Origin: Phoenix dactylifera
Lineage: Eukaryota; Streptophyta; Magnoliopsida; Arecales; Arecaceae
Assembly (NCBI RefSeq): GCF_009389715.1
Contig: NW_024067939.1
Coordinates: 1 to 64,000 of the forward strand
Length of the DNA stretch: 64,000 nucleotides
Direction: 5' to 3'
The position numbers and the translations under genes were made by a program. The stretch's first letter is position 1. Every line of letters begins with the position of its first letter. Shown here piece after piece: positions 35,077 through 45,255 of the stretch. Under the pieces are notes generated by a model. That model worked only from the letters and a program-made list of their open reading frames with translations. It was not told where the DNA came from and ran no database searches.

Positions 35077-37194
35077 TTAAGAGGCGGCGGCTTCATTAGC
35101 ATCACCCTCGTCGTCTACAGGAATGACCTGCGGGTCTTCAGTAGGCGCGGGCTCAGGGTCTACGGCGGGGGCCTCGGCTGGCGCCGCGGGAACAACCTCG
35201 CTGGTTTCACGAGGTATGGCCTCCGCCCTCGCCGGTTCAACTGCCTCGGCTTCGACCTCAGCAAGGTCCTCCTCGGACACGAGGGCAGCGGGGATATCGT
35301 CGTCGTCGTCGTCGGGGCCGTACCCGAACCTCATCCTCGGACGGACCGTCGAGAGGTCGAACTGAGGGCACATCCGGGCCATCTGCTTCCGGAAGTTGTC
35401 AAAGCCCCGGAGGAACCCGTCCACAGTTTCCTCCTCTAACATATCGTGGAACTCTTCTGACTCCTTGAAGAGTTCCACGGCGTTCTCGGCCCGCTCGAGC
35501 GCCCTCTTCTCCCGGGCCTCGAGCTGCTCGATCTTGAGGCGGAAGACCCCAGCCTCGTACTTCAGACCCGCGACCTCGGACTGGGCCTCCCCCAGGCGCG
35601 CCTCCGAGGCACGCAGGGCCGATTTCGTCAACGAATGGGCGGCCCTCTCCTCTTCGAGCACCTCGACCACGGCGAGTCGCCCGGCCTCGGTGGCTTCCCT
35701 TCGCGCTTTGGCTTCGGCCAGCGCGGCCTCCAGCTCAGCGACCCTCTTCTTGGCCGGCTCCAACTGCCGGCTGAGTCGTCGAGTCTCCGCCTGGCAACTT
35801 TGGGCAATAAACACCAGGGAGTCGACTTCATGGATACGCTGCAAAAGAGGAAAAAAGAAGAAGAAAGCAGCTATAAGTAAAAAGCAGGCAGTGTATGCAT
35901 AAGTTAGTAGCCAATGAGAGGTTAAGGCAATAGCTCACCCGAACAGTATTACAGTAGGTACTGTCGACGATCTCTTCCAGCGACGCCCTCCGGAACTCAG
36001 CCCGGTCCGCTGGAAGCATGGCGTGCCGACATACCGCGCGCGCGGTATCGGCATTGTGGAAGGCCGAGCTCCCCTCAAGGATTGGGGACCCCGGCTCGGC
36101 TGACCTCCCCGCCTGATCCCTCGGGGAGCTCGGCTCGCCCGAGCTGGGGACCTCGGGGCCCCTGCTCGGCCCGGGCTCTGAAGGCCGCAGTTGGATCACC
36201 ATGGGTCCTCCCCGCTGGGCGACAGGGGTAGGACGGAGTGGGGTTGCCGAGCCCGCATCGCCGGTATCTGGCGCCCGCCTTCGGGCGTCCGCAGAGACCC
36301 CCGCCTCCGGGCCTCCCGTCCCGGCCGAGGTGGAAGCAGCGGCCGACTTCGACTTCTTCCGGGGCTGAGGGATGGCCCCGCCGGCCTCGGCCTCTCGCCT
36401 CTTCAGCCGAGAAAAGAGGGATGTGCTGCTAGTCGGCATGTGGGGGATGTCTGAAACCAAAAAATTTTTCGAGTGTCAGACCAGTGTTAGCGAAAAGAAG
36501 AAATAGGTAAAAATAGGACGAGACAACTATTCTTACCCTCGGGGCGCGCCGAGCTCAAACCCACGCTCGCCAAGGCGCCCTCCCGTAGGAGCTCGGTTAG
36601 GTTGAATCCTTTCCCGAGGGCCCGTAGGGAGTCCAAGACCCTCAGCTCCCTCCCCGAGGGATCGGAGAGCCTGTTGAGAGTCTTCAACCGAGGATGCCCC
36701 CACCTCGGGTTGAACCCCCACGGCGCCTCGGATGCAAGAAAGAAAATTTTTTCCTTCCACTCATGAATAGAGGAAGGGGCACCCTGGAAGAGCGACATAC
36801 CGCCCCGAAAGGCGAAGTATAGCCACTCTGCATCCGTCGGGTTTTTCTTTAATAAAAAACACCGGCGGAAAATGCTCACCGAGATCGGAATCCCGTGCGC
36901 GAGGCACAAGGACAAGAACCCGATGATAGTTCTCCACGAGTTCGGAGCAAGCTGTGCTGGGACGAGTTGATACTCCACCAGCAAGTTGTTCACGAACTCG
37001 TGAACAGGGAACCGCAGGCCGGCCCAGAGCGTCTCGCGGTAAATCGCAATCCGACCTGGGGGCGGCCGCATCATCCTGTCTTCCGGCCCTGCAGTTTCGA
37101 GACGAAACCCGGGCTGGAAGAAGAATCGGGAGCGGATTAACTCCAGCTCCTCCCCCGATAAGCTTGACCCTACCTCCTCCGGACCAAGACCCAT
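35077..37194 (-). CDS. Antisense three-exon gene of Tat element (putative gypsy-type domain plus coiled coil)
   Basis: Exons on the minus strand: 37194-36537, 36450-35939 and 35838-35077. Donors are G/GTAAGA and CGG/GTGAGC, acceptors TTTCAG and TTGCAG. Joined length is 1,932 nt, 643 residues, no stop. The N-terminal 230 residues match the plant 'putative gypsy type transposon' family (Pfam Transposase_28) with IAIYRETLWAGLRFPVHEFV and LAPNSWRTIIGFLSLCLAHG. The middle is a Pro/Ser/Arg-rich disordered linker with a basic PRKKSK. The last exon is a long heptad-type coiled coil (LEAREKRALERAENA) followed by an acidic Pro/Glu/Ala tail. Function is unknown; the name is historical and no catalytic motif is visible. 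It has its own TATA-like site upstream. Such extra genes are known in Tat-lineage elements. The exon structure is my inference, supported by the same plan in the second element. Confidence 0.85.
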
Positions 37195-37409
37195 TTTTTC
37201 AGAAGATTGAAGTAAACTAAAAGATGAGAGGAGTAGGTAGGAGAAGAAGGAGGTAAACCCTAAATAGCACGGGGCAAGAACCTACGGAAAGAGTTGCCGG
37301 AAACCGCTCCGGGGACCGTCGGCAAAGTATCGTTGGGAGAGAGAATGGAGGTAGGGACGACAAAAGCAAAGGGCGACCAAATAGGACTATTAGGGCAAAC
37401 TCGAGGGGC

Positions 37410-37418
37410 TTATATAGA
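37410..37418 (-). promoter_or_regulatory. Candidate TATA box of the antisense gene
   Basis: On the minus strand GGTCTATATAAGCC lies about 216 bases before the ATG. About 25 bases on, TATTTGGTCGCC corresponds to CATTTGGCCGCC at the same distance in the second element, whose box is GGTCTATATAAACC. Conservation between two diverged copies supports a real core promoter. Confidence 0.7.
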
Positions 37419-37419
37419 C

Positions 37420-38181
37420 CCCCCTGACGGCCCGGATTGGCGGGCTTAGTTTCCATCCCCCGTCCAGATCGCGCCAGGTGTCAACCTCGGAACCCGAAGC
37501 ACCGCATTTACTCCGGATCAATATCCCGGGTACGCAATCGAGGCGCCGTCCCATCGGATCTCACGGCCTCATCATAGGCCCACTAAACCGGATCACCTTA
37601 AAAGACGAGCGGACATCACCTCCGCTCCCTTCATTTAATAAATCTCAGGGACACGTGGAGCGCCGAGATAACCCCAGCCTCCCAGATCATTATTCCGCCA
37701 ATACGAAATCGAAAACGTCCGACCTCAGATCATGCCACGTGCTCATTTCGAAGCGCGAAACGGCGTGCCTATTTAAGGAGGCGGCGTCGATTATAAGGTC
37801 GAGCCGCCACCTCATCGGGCCTGGGGAGCCTCGTTATGAGCTCGCCGTTCAAAGTGATCTCGGAGATCTAAAGGGCGTAATCATCATCATGGCTGCTTCG
37901 AGATACGTAAGGGTGCAGACCCCGTCATAAGTCCGCTGTATAAAGCGATCTCGACGGGCCAAAGGGCGCAGCCCACGCCATAACTACCTCGAAATGCCTA
38001 AGGGCGCGGACCTCATCATAAATCCACCACATGAAGCGACCTCGAAGGTTCAAAAGGCGCGGACTTCGTTACAGAAGCTTTAGGGGTGCGGGCGTGGTCC
38101 CCTTCGACCTCGATAACCACGATAACAACTTCTACTTCCCACGTTCGAGCCTGCAGCTCGAACTCGAAAGTCGGGGGGTAG
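37420..38181. other. Tat element 3' region before the right LTR
   Basis: Non-coding. Between about 37840 and 38100 an imperfect repeat of some 80-100 bp recurs (CGAAATGCCTAAGGGCGCGG, then ATAAATCCACCACATGAAGC and variants). A polypurine-like TCGGGGGGTAG ends just before the LTR at 38182. Confidence 0.6.
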
Positions 38182-39015
38182 TGTTGGGGGAATACGGTTT
38201 TCCCCCAGTAATACAATAACCCTGCCACCGGAAGATTACGCAGTCGACGACCCCGGACGACTGAGGTCGGCGCCCGACCCCAGAGCGTCCGATCCCGGAT
38301 CATCCGACCTAAAGGACTTCCGACCTCAAAGGCGGGTCTTTGTCGACCACCTGCCGCGGCCGTACCTCTCCGAGGTCCGGCCAAGGGCCATATCCTGCCA
38401 CTGCCCCAGCATTTATTACACATGATCCCGGCAAATCCTCAGTTCACGCAACAATTAATGTGAATCTCCGGCCTATGCAACAATTAATGTGAATCTCCGG
38501 CCTACGCAACAATTAATGCGCGTGGCTCCTTTCATCTACGGATCCTCAGTTCTCCACGGCAAATCAGCTCGGCAGAGTCCTGTCCGCCATGATAAGTCTG
38601 ACCCCAGCCTCACCGCCGACATCAATGCAATGATTCACCCGATCGCGTGACGGCTCAGGTCGTACGACGGCCTTACCTCCGACATCAGTGTAATTATTTA
38701 CTTGTCCGTGCACCGGATCAAGCAACATGCCGAGCTGTACGACGGTCTTGTCCGGTCACATCGCAGGTAAACCCCCTCCTATAAAAAGGGGAGGGGGGAA
38801 GAGAGAAGGAAAGAAGACTACTGCTCCCATTTTCTTTAAACACTATTTGCCCCCTCTACTTAAGCATCGGAGGGCCGGCGCCGGAAGACCCGGCCACCGG
38901 CTTTTCTGCAGGCACCCGACGAGGACGCCGCCCGCCGACGCATCATCACTCCCTCGCGTTCGCCGACAGCTCCCCCTCCTCGACGGACGATCGCCCCCGG
39001 TCCAATTTCCAGCAA
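38182..39015 (+). repeat. Tat element 3' LTR
   Basis: About 834 bp, a direct repeat of 26836-27674 with roughly twenty differences. It ends CCAGCAA where the left copy ends CCAGCAACA, so the last bases appear lost and the following DNA (TAGGTTATGC) is not a duplicated target. Confidence 0.9.
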
Positions 39016-40547
39016 TAGGTTATGCTTTGTGGTTGATATCATGTCCAGTCATGGGACTAGTTTGATACTTGGTTCATTGGGCAAGAATGAAGTCATATGC
39101 TGCAAATATGATTGCACTCTATTTGCAGAATAGGTGACCAATTCCCATGGTAGCAACATCGCATTTGTGGAATGCAAGCCCATTTAAATGTCATCATTTT
39201 GGAACTTCCACTACTTGACTGTTAAAACTCACTAATCACGTCAAAAAGCTGAAGTTACACAGACAGTTGCTTGCTTAAGAATTAAGGTGAGTATATCGAA
39301 ACCAAGAGAAACGGATGTAAAGAAATGATTAAAGGTGGTTCTTCGGATAGTCCGTGGGCCAGCTGTCTTAATCGCACATAGTTGAAAATTTCAAGCTGAA
39401 ACTGAAATGTTTCCGTCAAAACGTTCTATGATTTTGAAACGGTCAATCCAAAATGCGAAAGTTGAACCCAGGTTTTCCTTACTCAAGACGCCGCTCTAGT
39501 AGTTTTTCGCATTGAAGCTAATAGAGGTTACTTAAAACACTGCCGTTCAAGCTCACAATCGGGACCCATATAAAATCTGTTATCTCTGGCCTTGGCGACT
39601 GATATTTAGTTTCAGGGTAAGAAGGAAACATATTCATATCTGGCAAAATGCTTCTGACTACATCTCTAGCTGAAACTTGGCTTGGCCCACAAAGCCTTTA
39701 GACACTGATGATCGGATGAGCCAATGTGTAGGTGTAAGCAGAATGAAGGGTTGCTATCCGGCTTTAGAGAAAAAACTGTTGACTAAGTAAATATGCAGAA
39801 TCTCATGGCATGCTTTAGCAAGTTCAACGAGATGAAAGCCTTTGTATAAACAATGTAGCTAAATATTGAAGATAGTGAGATTCAACAACCTTTTTATTTT
39901 GCATATTAAGTAGGTAAACAAACCGTAATGGTTACACATTGAGCATGATCGAATACCAGCCTGCCTTATAGCAGCCCATACAAAACAAGAGAAGAGAAAG
40001 AATGCAGACTCAAACTACATAATTGCAAAACTTGGACTTGGACAGCCCCCGATAAGATTCATACTAATCTCAAGAAGTTTCATTCTCCTTGGGTGGATTT
40101 TGAGCAAGCATTGTAAATTACCTAAGTTTGAGTAACATGAGCCATTATTTACCAGAATCTCTACTGTGACGCAGAATAAAAATAGGAAAGCTTTTTCCTA
40201 TACTTCAGATGAATCTTTTGATTCCTGATTGTTATGGCCTCTGTTCCTTGGGAAGACATTGTATCTAGCTTGTTTAAGTATGCTGCTTCTACTATATTTG
40301 CTACATAATTTTTCACTGAACTGTTCTAGTGTTTATCTTTTGAGATATTTGGATATATATCTATAATATGTACAAGCTCATCCTACTTCACGGACAGAAC
40401 ATAAATATAGATCAGTTTTGCTGTTTGTGCTCCATAGATATTGAGGAGCCATCACATGGTTTCACACACCAGTTAAAGCTTGCAGTGTATAAGAGGCACT
40501 CATGCCAGTTTGCCAAATAAGAGTCAGAGCAAGTTCCAAGGATCTAA
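39016..40547. other. Flank between Tat element and TrpB2 pseudogene
   Basis: AT-rich sequence without a recognisable gene. Earlier exons of the TrpB2-like gene (transit peptide and N-terminus) would be expected here but I cannot identify them. Confidence 0.5.
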
Positions 40548-43500
40548 ACATAGTAGAAATCCTAACCGATGGTATAATCTTGTTGCTGACCTCCACTGAA
40601 ACCTCCTCCAGCTCTGCATCCAAAGACGCACAAGCCACTAAAATTTGAAGACTTGTCGCCCCTTTTCCCAGATGAGTTGATTAAGCAAGAGGTGAGTAAT
40701 GACAGGTTCATTGATATCCCAGATGAAGTTATTGAATGTCTATAAGCTCTGGCGACCGACGCCTCTGATTAGGTTTTGTCTTGTGACATCGTCATATATT
40801 CTGTGACCATTTAAACAAGAAAATGGAACTTATATTTCTTATTGATCAATAGAGCTAGGAGACTGGAGAACGCTGATCGACACCCCAGCAAGAATCTACT
40901 ACAAGTATGAGGGCACTAGCCCAGCTGGTTCACACAAACCCAATACTGCACTCCCACAAGTCTGGTATAATGCTCAACAAGGAGTGAAAAATGTTGTAAC
41001 TGAAACTGGTGCTGGCCATGGGGCAGTTCTTTGGACCTTTGCATGCAGTCTATTTGGACTCAACTGTGAGGCAGGTATATTAAGTTGTTGCTAAGGAAGT
41101 TTTTATTCATGCAACTAACTAGCTTAGTTGATTCATTATCCAGGTCTGGCAGGTCCGTGTATCCTATGATCAAAAACCTTATAGGAAACTGATGATGCAA
41201 ACTTGGGGAGCCAAAGTGCACCCATCACCATCTGGTGTAACTGATGCAGGAAGGAAAATCCTCGAGACAGATCCTTCAAGCCCTGGTAGTTTGGGTATAG
41301 CAATCTCAGAAGCTGTAGAGGTTGCAGCTACACATGCTGACACCAAATATTGTTTGGGAAGTGTTTTGAATCATGTCCTGCTACACCAAACTATCATTGG
41401 TGAGGAGTGTCTAAAACAGATGGAAGCAGTAGGTGAGACACCAGACATGATCATTGGCTGCACTGGTGGTGGGTCTAATTTTGCGGGTTTGGCATTTCCA
41501 TTCATTCGAGAAAAGTTAAATGGAAAGATAAATCCAATTATAAGAGCTGTGGAGCCTGCAGCATGCCCTTCACTTACCAAGGCATTTACACCTACTGATT
41601 ATGGTGACGACGGAGGGATGACACCAATTGTTGAAGATGCACTACCCTTAGGGACATGACTTTGTTCCTGACCCCAATTCATGCAGGCAAAAATTCTGTC
41701 TGAGTTCTGGAAATTTGATTTCACTCTCTCTTTTTTTTTTTTTGGATTTTGGCTTATTGATTTGGTCATTAATGTTGCAGGTGGCCTGCGCTACCATGGA
41801 ATGGCTCCACTAATTTCACATGTTTATCAACTGGTTTTATGGAAGCTGTTGTGATACCTCAGACTGAATGCTTTCAAGGTGACAGATTTCAGCTATTGAC
41901 TTCTTTAGTGATAAGGACATGCTTGAAAATTGCAAGAAAAGCTATTTAAAACAGAAAGAAAGAAAGGAGAATTTTGCGTAGTAATGGTAATTGAACTTAC
42001 AACATTGACAACTGTCAAAAATCACATGAAATAATCACCAATTGATTGTTAAATATACTTAGCTGCACTTCATTGAAAAAGAAGTGGTTTAAATGTTGGA
42101 TGTAGTGATATAAAATATTATACTGTATATACAACACAAATATGCATATTCAGTTGCCCTCCACATATTTTTCTGATATATTCAGTATGTACATGTATGC
42201 ATATTACACCATCCACATGCATTTCAAGTGCTACCTCTAAGTTCATTGGAGTATGAGTTATAGTGGTGTATATATTGGATCATGCCCTCATGAGAAGATT
42301 TATATTGACTACAATTTTTCTCCAAAGGGCTCTAGGACTATTAATGTAGATTGAGAGACATCTTTAATAATCCAGCCCACCAACAGCATTTGGTAAAATT
42401 GAAAAGCTTCGTTAGCATCTTTAATGCTGCTTTATGGTTTGGGTGCATGACTTTTTTTAATTTTTTTTGGTTCCAATCTCAACTTTTCTGGAGGTCTTAC
42501 ATGTTAATGACTTTGCACATTATCCTTGAGCTTCATGTTTATACATTCCTGAAACATATTTCAGTTTAGCTTGTGCTCATGGTGCCTTGGTGACTTTATA
42601 TCCATGTCATTCTTTGGTTCTTATGCCCAGCTTGGTTTCCTCCTTTCCCTTTGATTCATCTATTAGTTACTGCAATGGTTGCTTTTAGTAGATATACAAC
42701 TGTCTGATGCTTCAATATGCGTTGTCTTGCCACTTGAAATTTCATGGATTGAAATATCCATAATTTTATATAAGTGTTCTTTGAACAGGGCACTTTGGAA
42801 AACCATACCATGTATCAACACTTTTGGCTGAAATAAATAGGATACTCTTTGAGAAGTCAAGAATTGTAGTATCTTTTCCAAATTCCCAGGAGTGTCAACA
42901 GGCTATAAATCATGAAATTGAAGTGTCCATAATATTGGTTGGGATCTGTGGCACTATATCTCTACGTTACATGACCGGGCTTCAAAACACATTAAATATA
43001 ATATCTTGTGATTGATGAACTAGACATGCTTCAATAATATGCATGTCTTGGCAAGTAATGTATTATACCTACTCATGGTTAGTTTGTTCGCAAGCATCTG
43101 TGGCTTTGGAGCAAATGTGTATGATTCTATACACATCATGCTGGAATTTTACTGAAAAAAAATGAAGATGTCCCATTTGGTTAAATATTGACCTCAAGTA
43201 AGCTGTGGTTTCCCAGTAAATTTTATCAGTTGTAGATATTATGCTCTTTTTATATAAGAAATTCCAAGAAAAAAAAACCAGCAGGTTCTTGGACTTCACC
43301 ATACTCTGCACTTCATGCTTCTTCCATCCACAAAGAAGGTCAGGGTAAATTAATGCGTCAATACTTGGTAACCGGTCAGTCTAGGCTTCAGTTTTGCGGC
43401 TTTCTCTTGCTTCTTTCTTGAAATATTATTCCTTTTTTAACACATTAGAAGTACATGCATATACTTGTATCATGTGGTTATTATAAGTCAAAAGGATGAA

Positions 43501-43864
43501 CAACCTATTTTGTTACACTCACTTTTCTCTACTTAATAGGTTGCTAAAAAGATAGGCGGATACTAAGCAAGGATTTTATAAACAGAGTGGTTCTGAAATT
43601 ATTATTTTTTTGATTACAGCTGCTTTACAATTTGCCCGTACAGAGGGTCTGATTCCAGCTCCAGAACCAACTCATGCTATAGCAGCCACAATTAGGGAAG
43701 CATTACATTGCAAAGAGACGGGAGAAAGAAAAGTTATTCTGATGGCTATGTGTGGTCATGGTCACTTCGATCTAACCGCGTATGAGAAATATTTGCAAGG
43801 GGATATGGTTGATTTATCATACTCCAGTGAGAAGGTACAAGCATCTTTAACTGCTGTGCCCTAA
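40548..43864 (+). pseudogene. TrpB2-type tryptophan synthase beta subunit, degraded multi-exon copy
   Basis: Exonic blocks: about 40548-40770 (RNPNRWYNLVADL, then LSPLFPDELIKQEV in another frame), 40854 to about 41073 (YYKYEGTSPAGSHKPN), 41144 to about 41692 ([20 protein letters not shown] to [11 protein letters not shown]), 41781-41878 (GLRYHGMAPLISHVY) and 43620-43864 (ALQFARTEGLIPAPEPTHA, ending TAA). Most junctions have GT/AG signals. The sequence matches the type 2 beta chain, the PLP enzyme joining indole to serine; the PLP-lysine context GSHKPN is present. It is broken by frameshifts near 40700 and 40875, a base loss near 41018 (AGHWG read as GHGAV) compensated near 41035, indels at 41580-41660 leading to TGA at 41657-41659, and a base loss near 41833. 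The last exon is clean. Most likely a pseudogene, unless the assembly carries many indel errors. Confidence 0.85.
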
Positions 43865-44305
43865 GTCATACCCTAGAATATTAGGATCCGACTGCAAATT
43901 ATTGCTAACAGAATAAGATATTATGAGTGAATGCTGAAAATTATTTATTGCATGGCTGATTGAACAAGCTAAAGTGCTAATACCTGAACTCATTTCTCAT
44001 GCCTTGGGCTTTCATTGGTTTTCTTCTGATATCAAATCACATTGTTTGCCCCAACTGATTTCAGCTTATATAAGCTCTAATTTTCTTCTCACCACCACTT
44101 ACTGGCTAGCTGTGGATTTGCCAAATGTATTTTAGTAGCAATCATGCTCTACATAGTCCAGCAATTTGTAGTTTCCTTGTGTAAATATACAATTACTTGG
44201 CACATCCAGACTAATGAAGATTACTGTACTATTTTTGCTTGGTGGCACGCCAAGTTTTGCTCTCTGGGAGGATAAGCCTAATGGTAGATCTTATATGTTT
44301 TTCCT
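43865..44305. other. Flank downstream of the TrpB2 pseudogene
   Basis: AT-rich sequence, no recognised feature before the hAT-like element. Confidence 0.5.
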
Positions 44306-44474
44306 CTTATGGGTAAGGCTGCAAATGGGTCGGGTCGACCGTGACCCGATCCGACCTGACCTGACCCGAATTTTAGGATCTGCGGGTCTGGGTCGGGTTC
44401 TAAAATTGGATCTGAATCATTTTTTAGATCGGATCTGGGTTTATCAAACGGATCCAACCCGATCCGAATGGACC

Positions 44475-44475
<1 letters not shown>

Positions 44476-44518
<43 letters not shown>
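44476..44518. repeat. (AG)n microsatellite
   Basis: About 21 AG units inside the hAT-like element. Confidence 0.95.
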
Positions 44519-44522
<4 letters not shown>

Positions 44523-44606
44523 GCCCTAAGGTCTAAGGGGAATAGGGTTCAAGCGTGGAAGGATAGCAACAAGCATAGGTTCACAGAATCCAAAGAACCT
44601 CAGCCC

Positions 44607-44694
44607 GTCAGGATACTCTCTCGATCTATTGCACCGTTGATACCTCTGGTGTCAGGATACTCTCTTGATCTATTGCACCGTTGATACCTCTGGT
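44607..44694. repeat. 44-bp tandem duplication
   Basis: Two copies starting GTCAGGATACTCTC at 44607 and 44651, differing by a single C/T. Confidence 0.93.
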
Positions 44695-45255
44695 GTCTTG
44701 GTATCTGGCTTTTTTTTTTTTCCTTCTGTTTTTTGGTTTTTGTTTCTTTTAACTTTTGAAGGGAGAAAGGGAGGGAACACTGAACTGAATTTGGGTCATG
44801 TGCCTGTTTTCTGCAATGGAATTGGATTTTGGAAGAAGGTCTGGGGTTTTTTTGGTCCTCGTGTGAGGGGACTGGGGAGCTGGGAGACGCCAAGTTCCGT
44901 CCAACCAGTCATATAGATAAAAAATAGTGTGATATGAAATTTGGCTTGTAGACCGACTTAGTTAGTAAGTCATGGGTCATCTGTTCTGACTGAAGGTCAA
45001 TTGCAAGTCTTTCAAGTCATGGGTCACCCAGCACCTCATAATTATGATATGGCCAAATTAGATTTGCTCAAATTTTTTCCCAAAAGCACAAAAAATTGGA
45101 TCTGAACCCGATCCGACCCGATCTGATTTTCAACCGGATTGGGTTTGGGTCCAAAATTAGGACCTGAACAAAAAATTGGATCGGGTCGGGTTCTATCGGG
45201 TCGGGGTAATTCAGAACCCGACCCGATCCGACCCATTTGCACTCCTACTTATGGT

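Larger units (their letters stand above)
26836..39015 (+). mobile_element. Tat-type Ty3/Gypsy LTR retrotransposon with antisense gene
   Basis: A 12.2-kb element bounded by LTRs of about 835 bp (TGTTGGGG...CCAGCAACA). Order on the plus strand: LTR, primer-binding site, gag, protease, RT, RNase H, a second RNase H, integrase, a 117-bp tandem array, a reverse-strand three-exon gene, a polypurine stretch (TCGGGGGG near 38172) and LTR. A second RNase H and a long 3' region with additional genes are known for the Tat lineage of plant Ty3/Gypsy elements. By eye the LTRs differ by about twenty changes (2-3 percent). Gag-pol has multiple stops and frameshifts. No target-site duplication was found: CGACC precedes the left LTR, but the right LTR lacks its last bases and runs into TAGGTTATG. 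Confidence 0.95.
44314..45247. mobile_element. hAT-like non-autonomous transposon
   Basis: A 934-bp element with terminal inverted repeats TAAGGCTGCAAATGGGTCGG (left) and TAGGAGTGCAAATGGGTCGG (right, reverse strand). It is flanked by CTTATGGG (44306-44313) and CTTATGGT (45248-45255), an eight-base duplication with one change. TIRs of this form and eight-base duplications are hallmarks of hAT elements. The subterminal parts are rich in GACCCGATCC / GGGTCGGG motifs. There is no transposase; the interior holds an AG microsatellite and a 44-bp tandem duplication. Confidence 0.85.
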
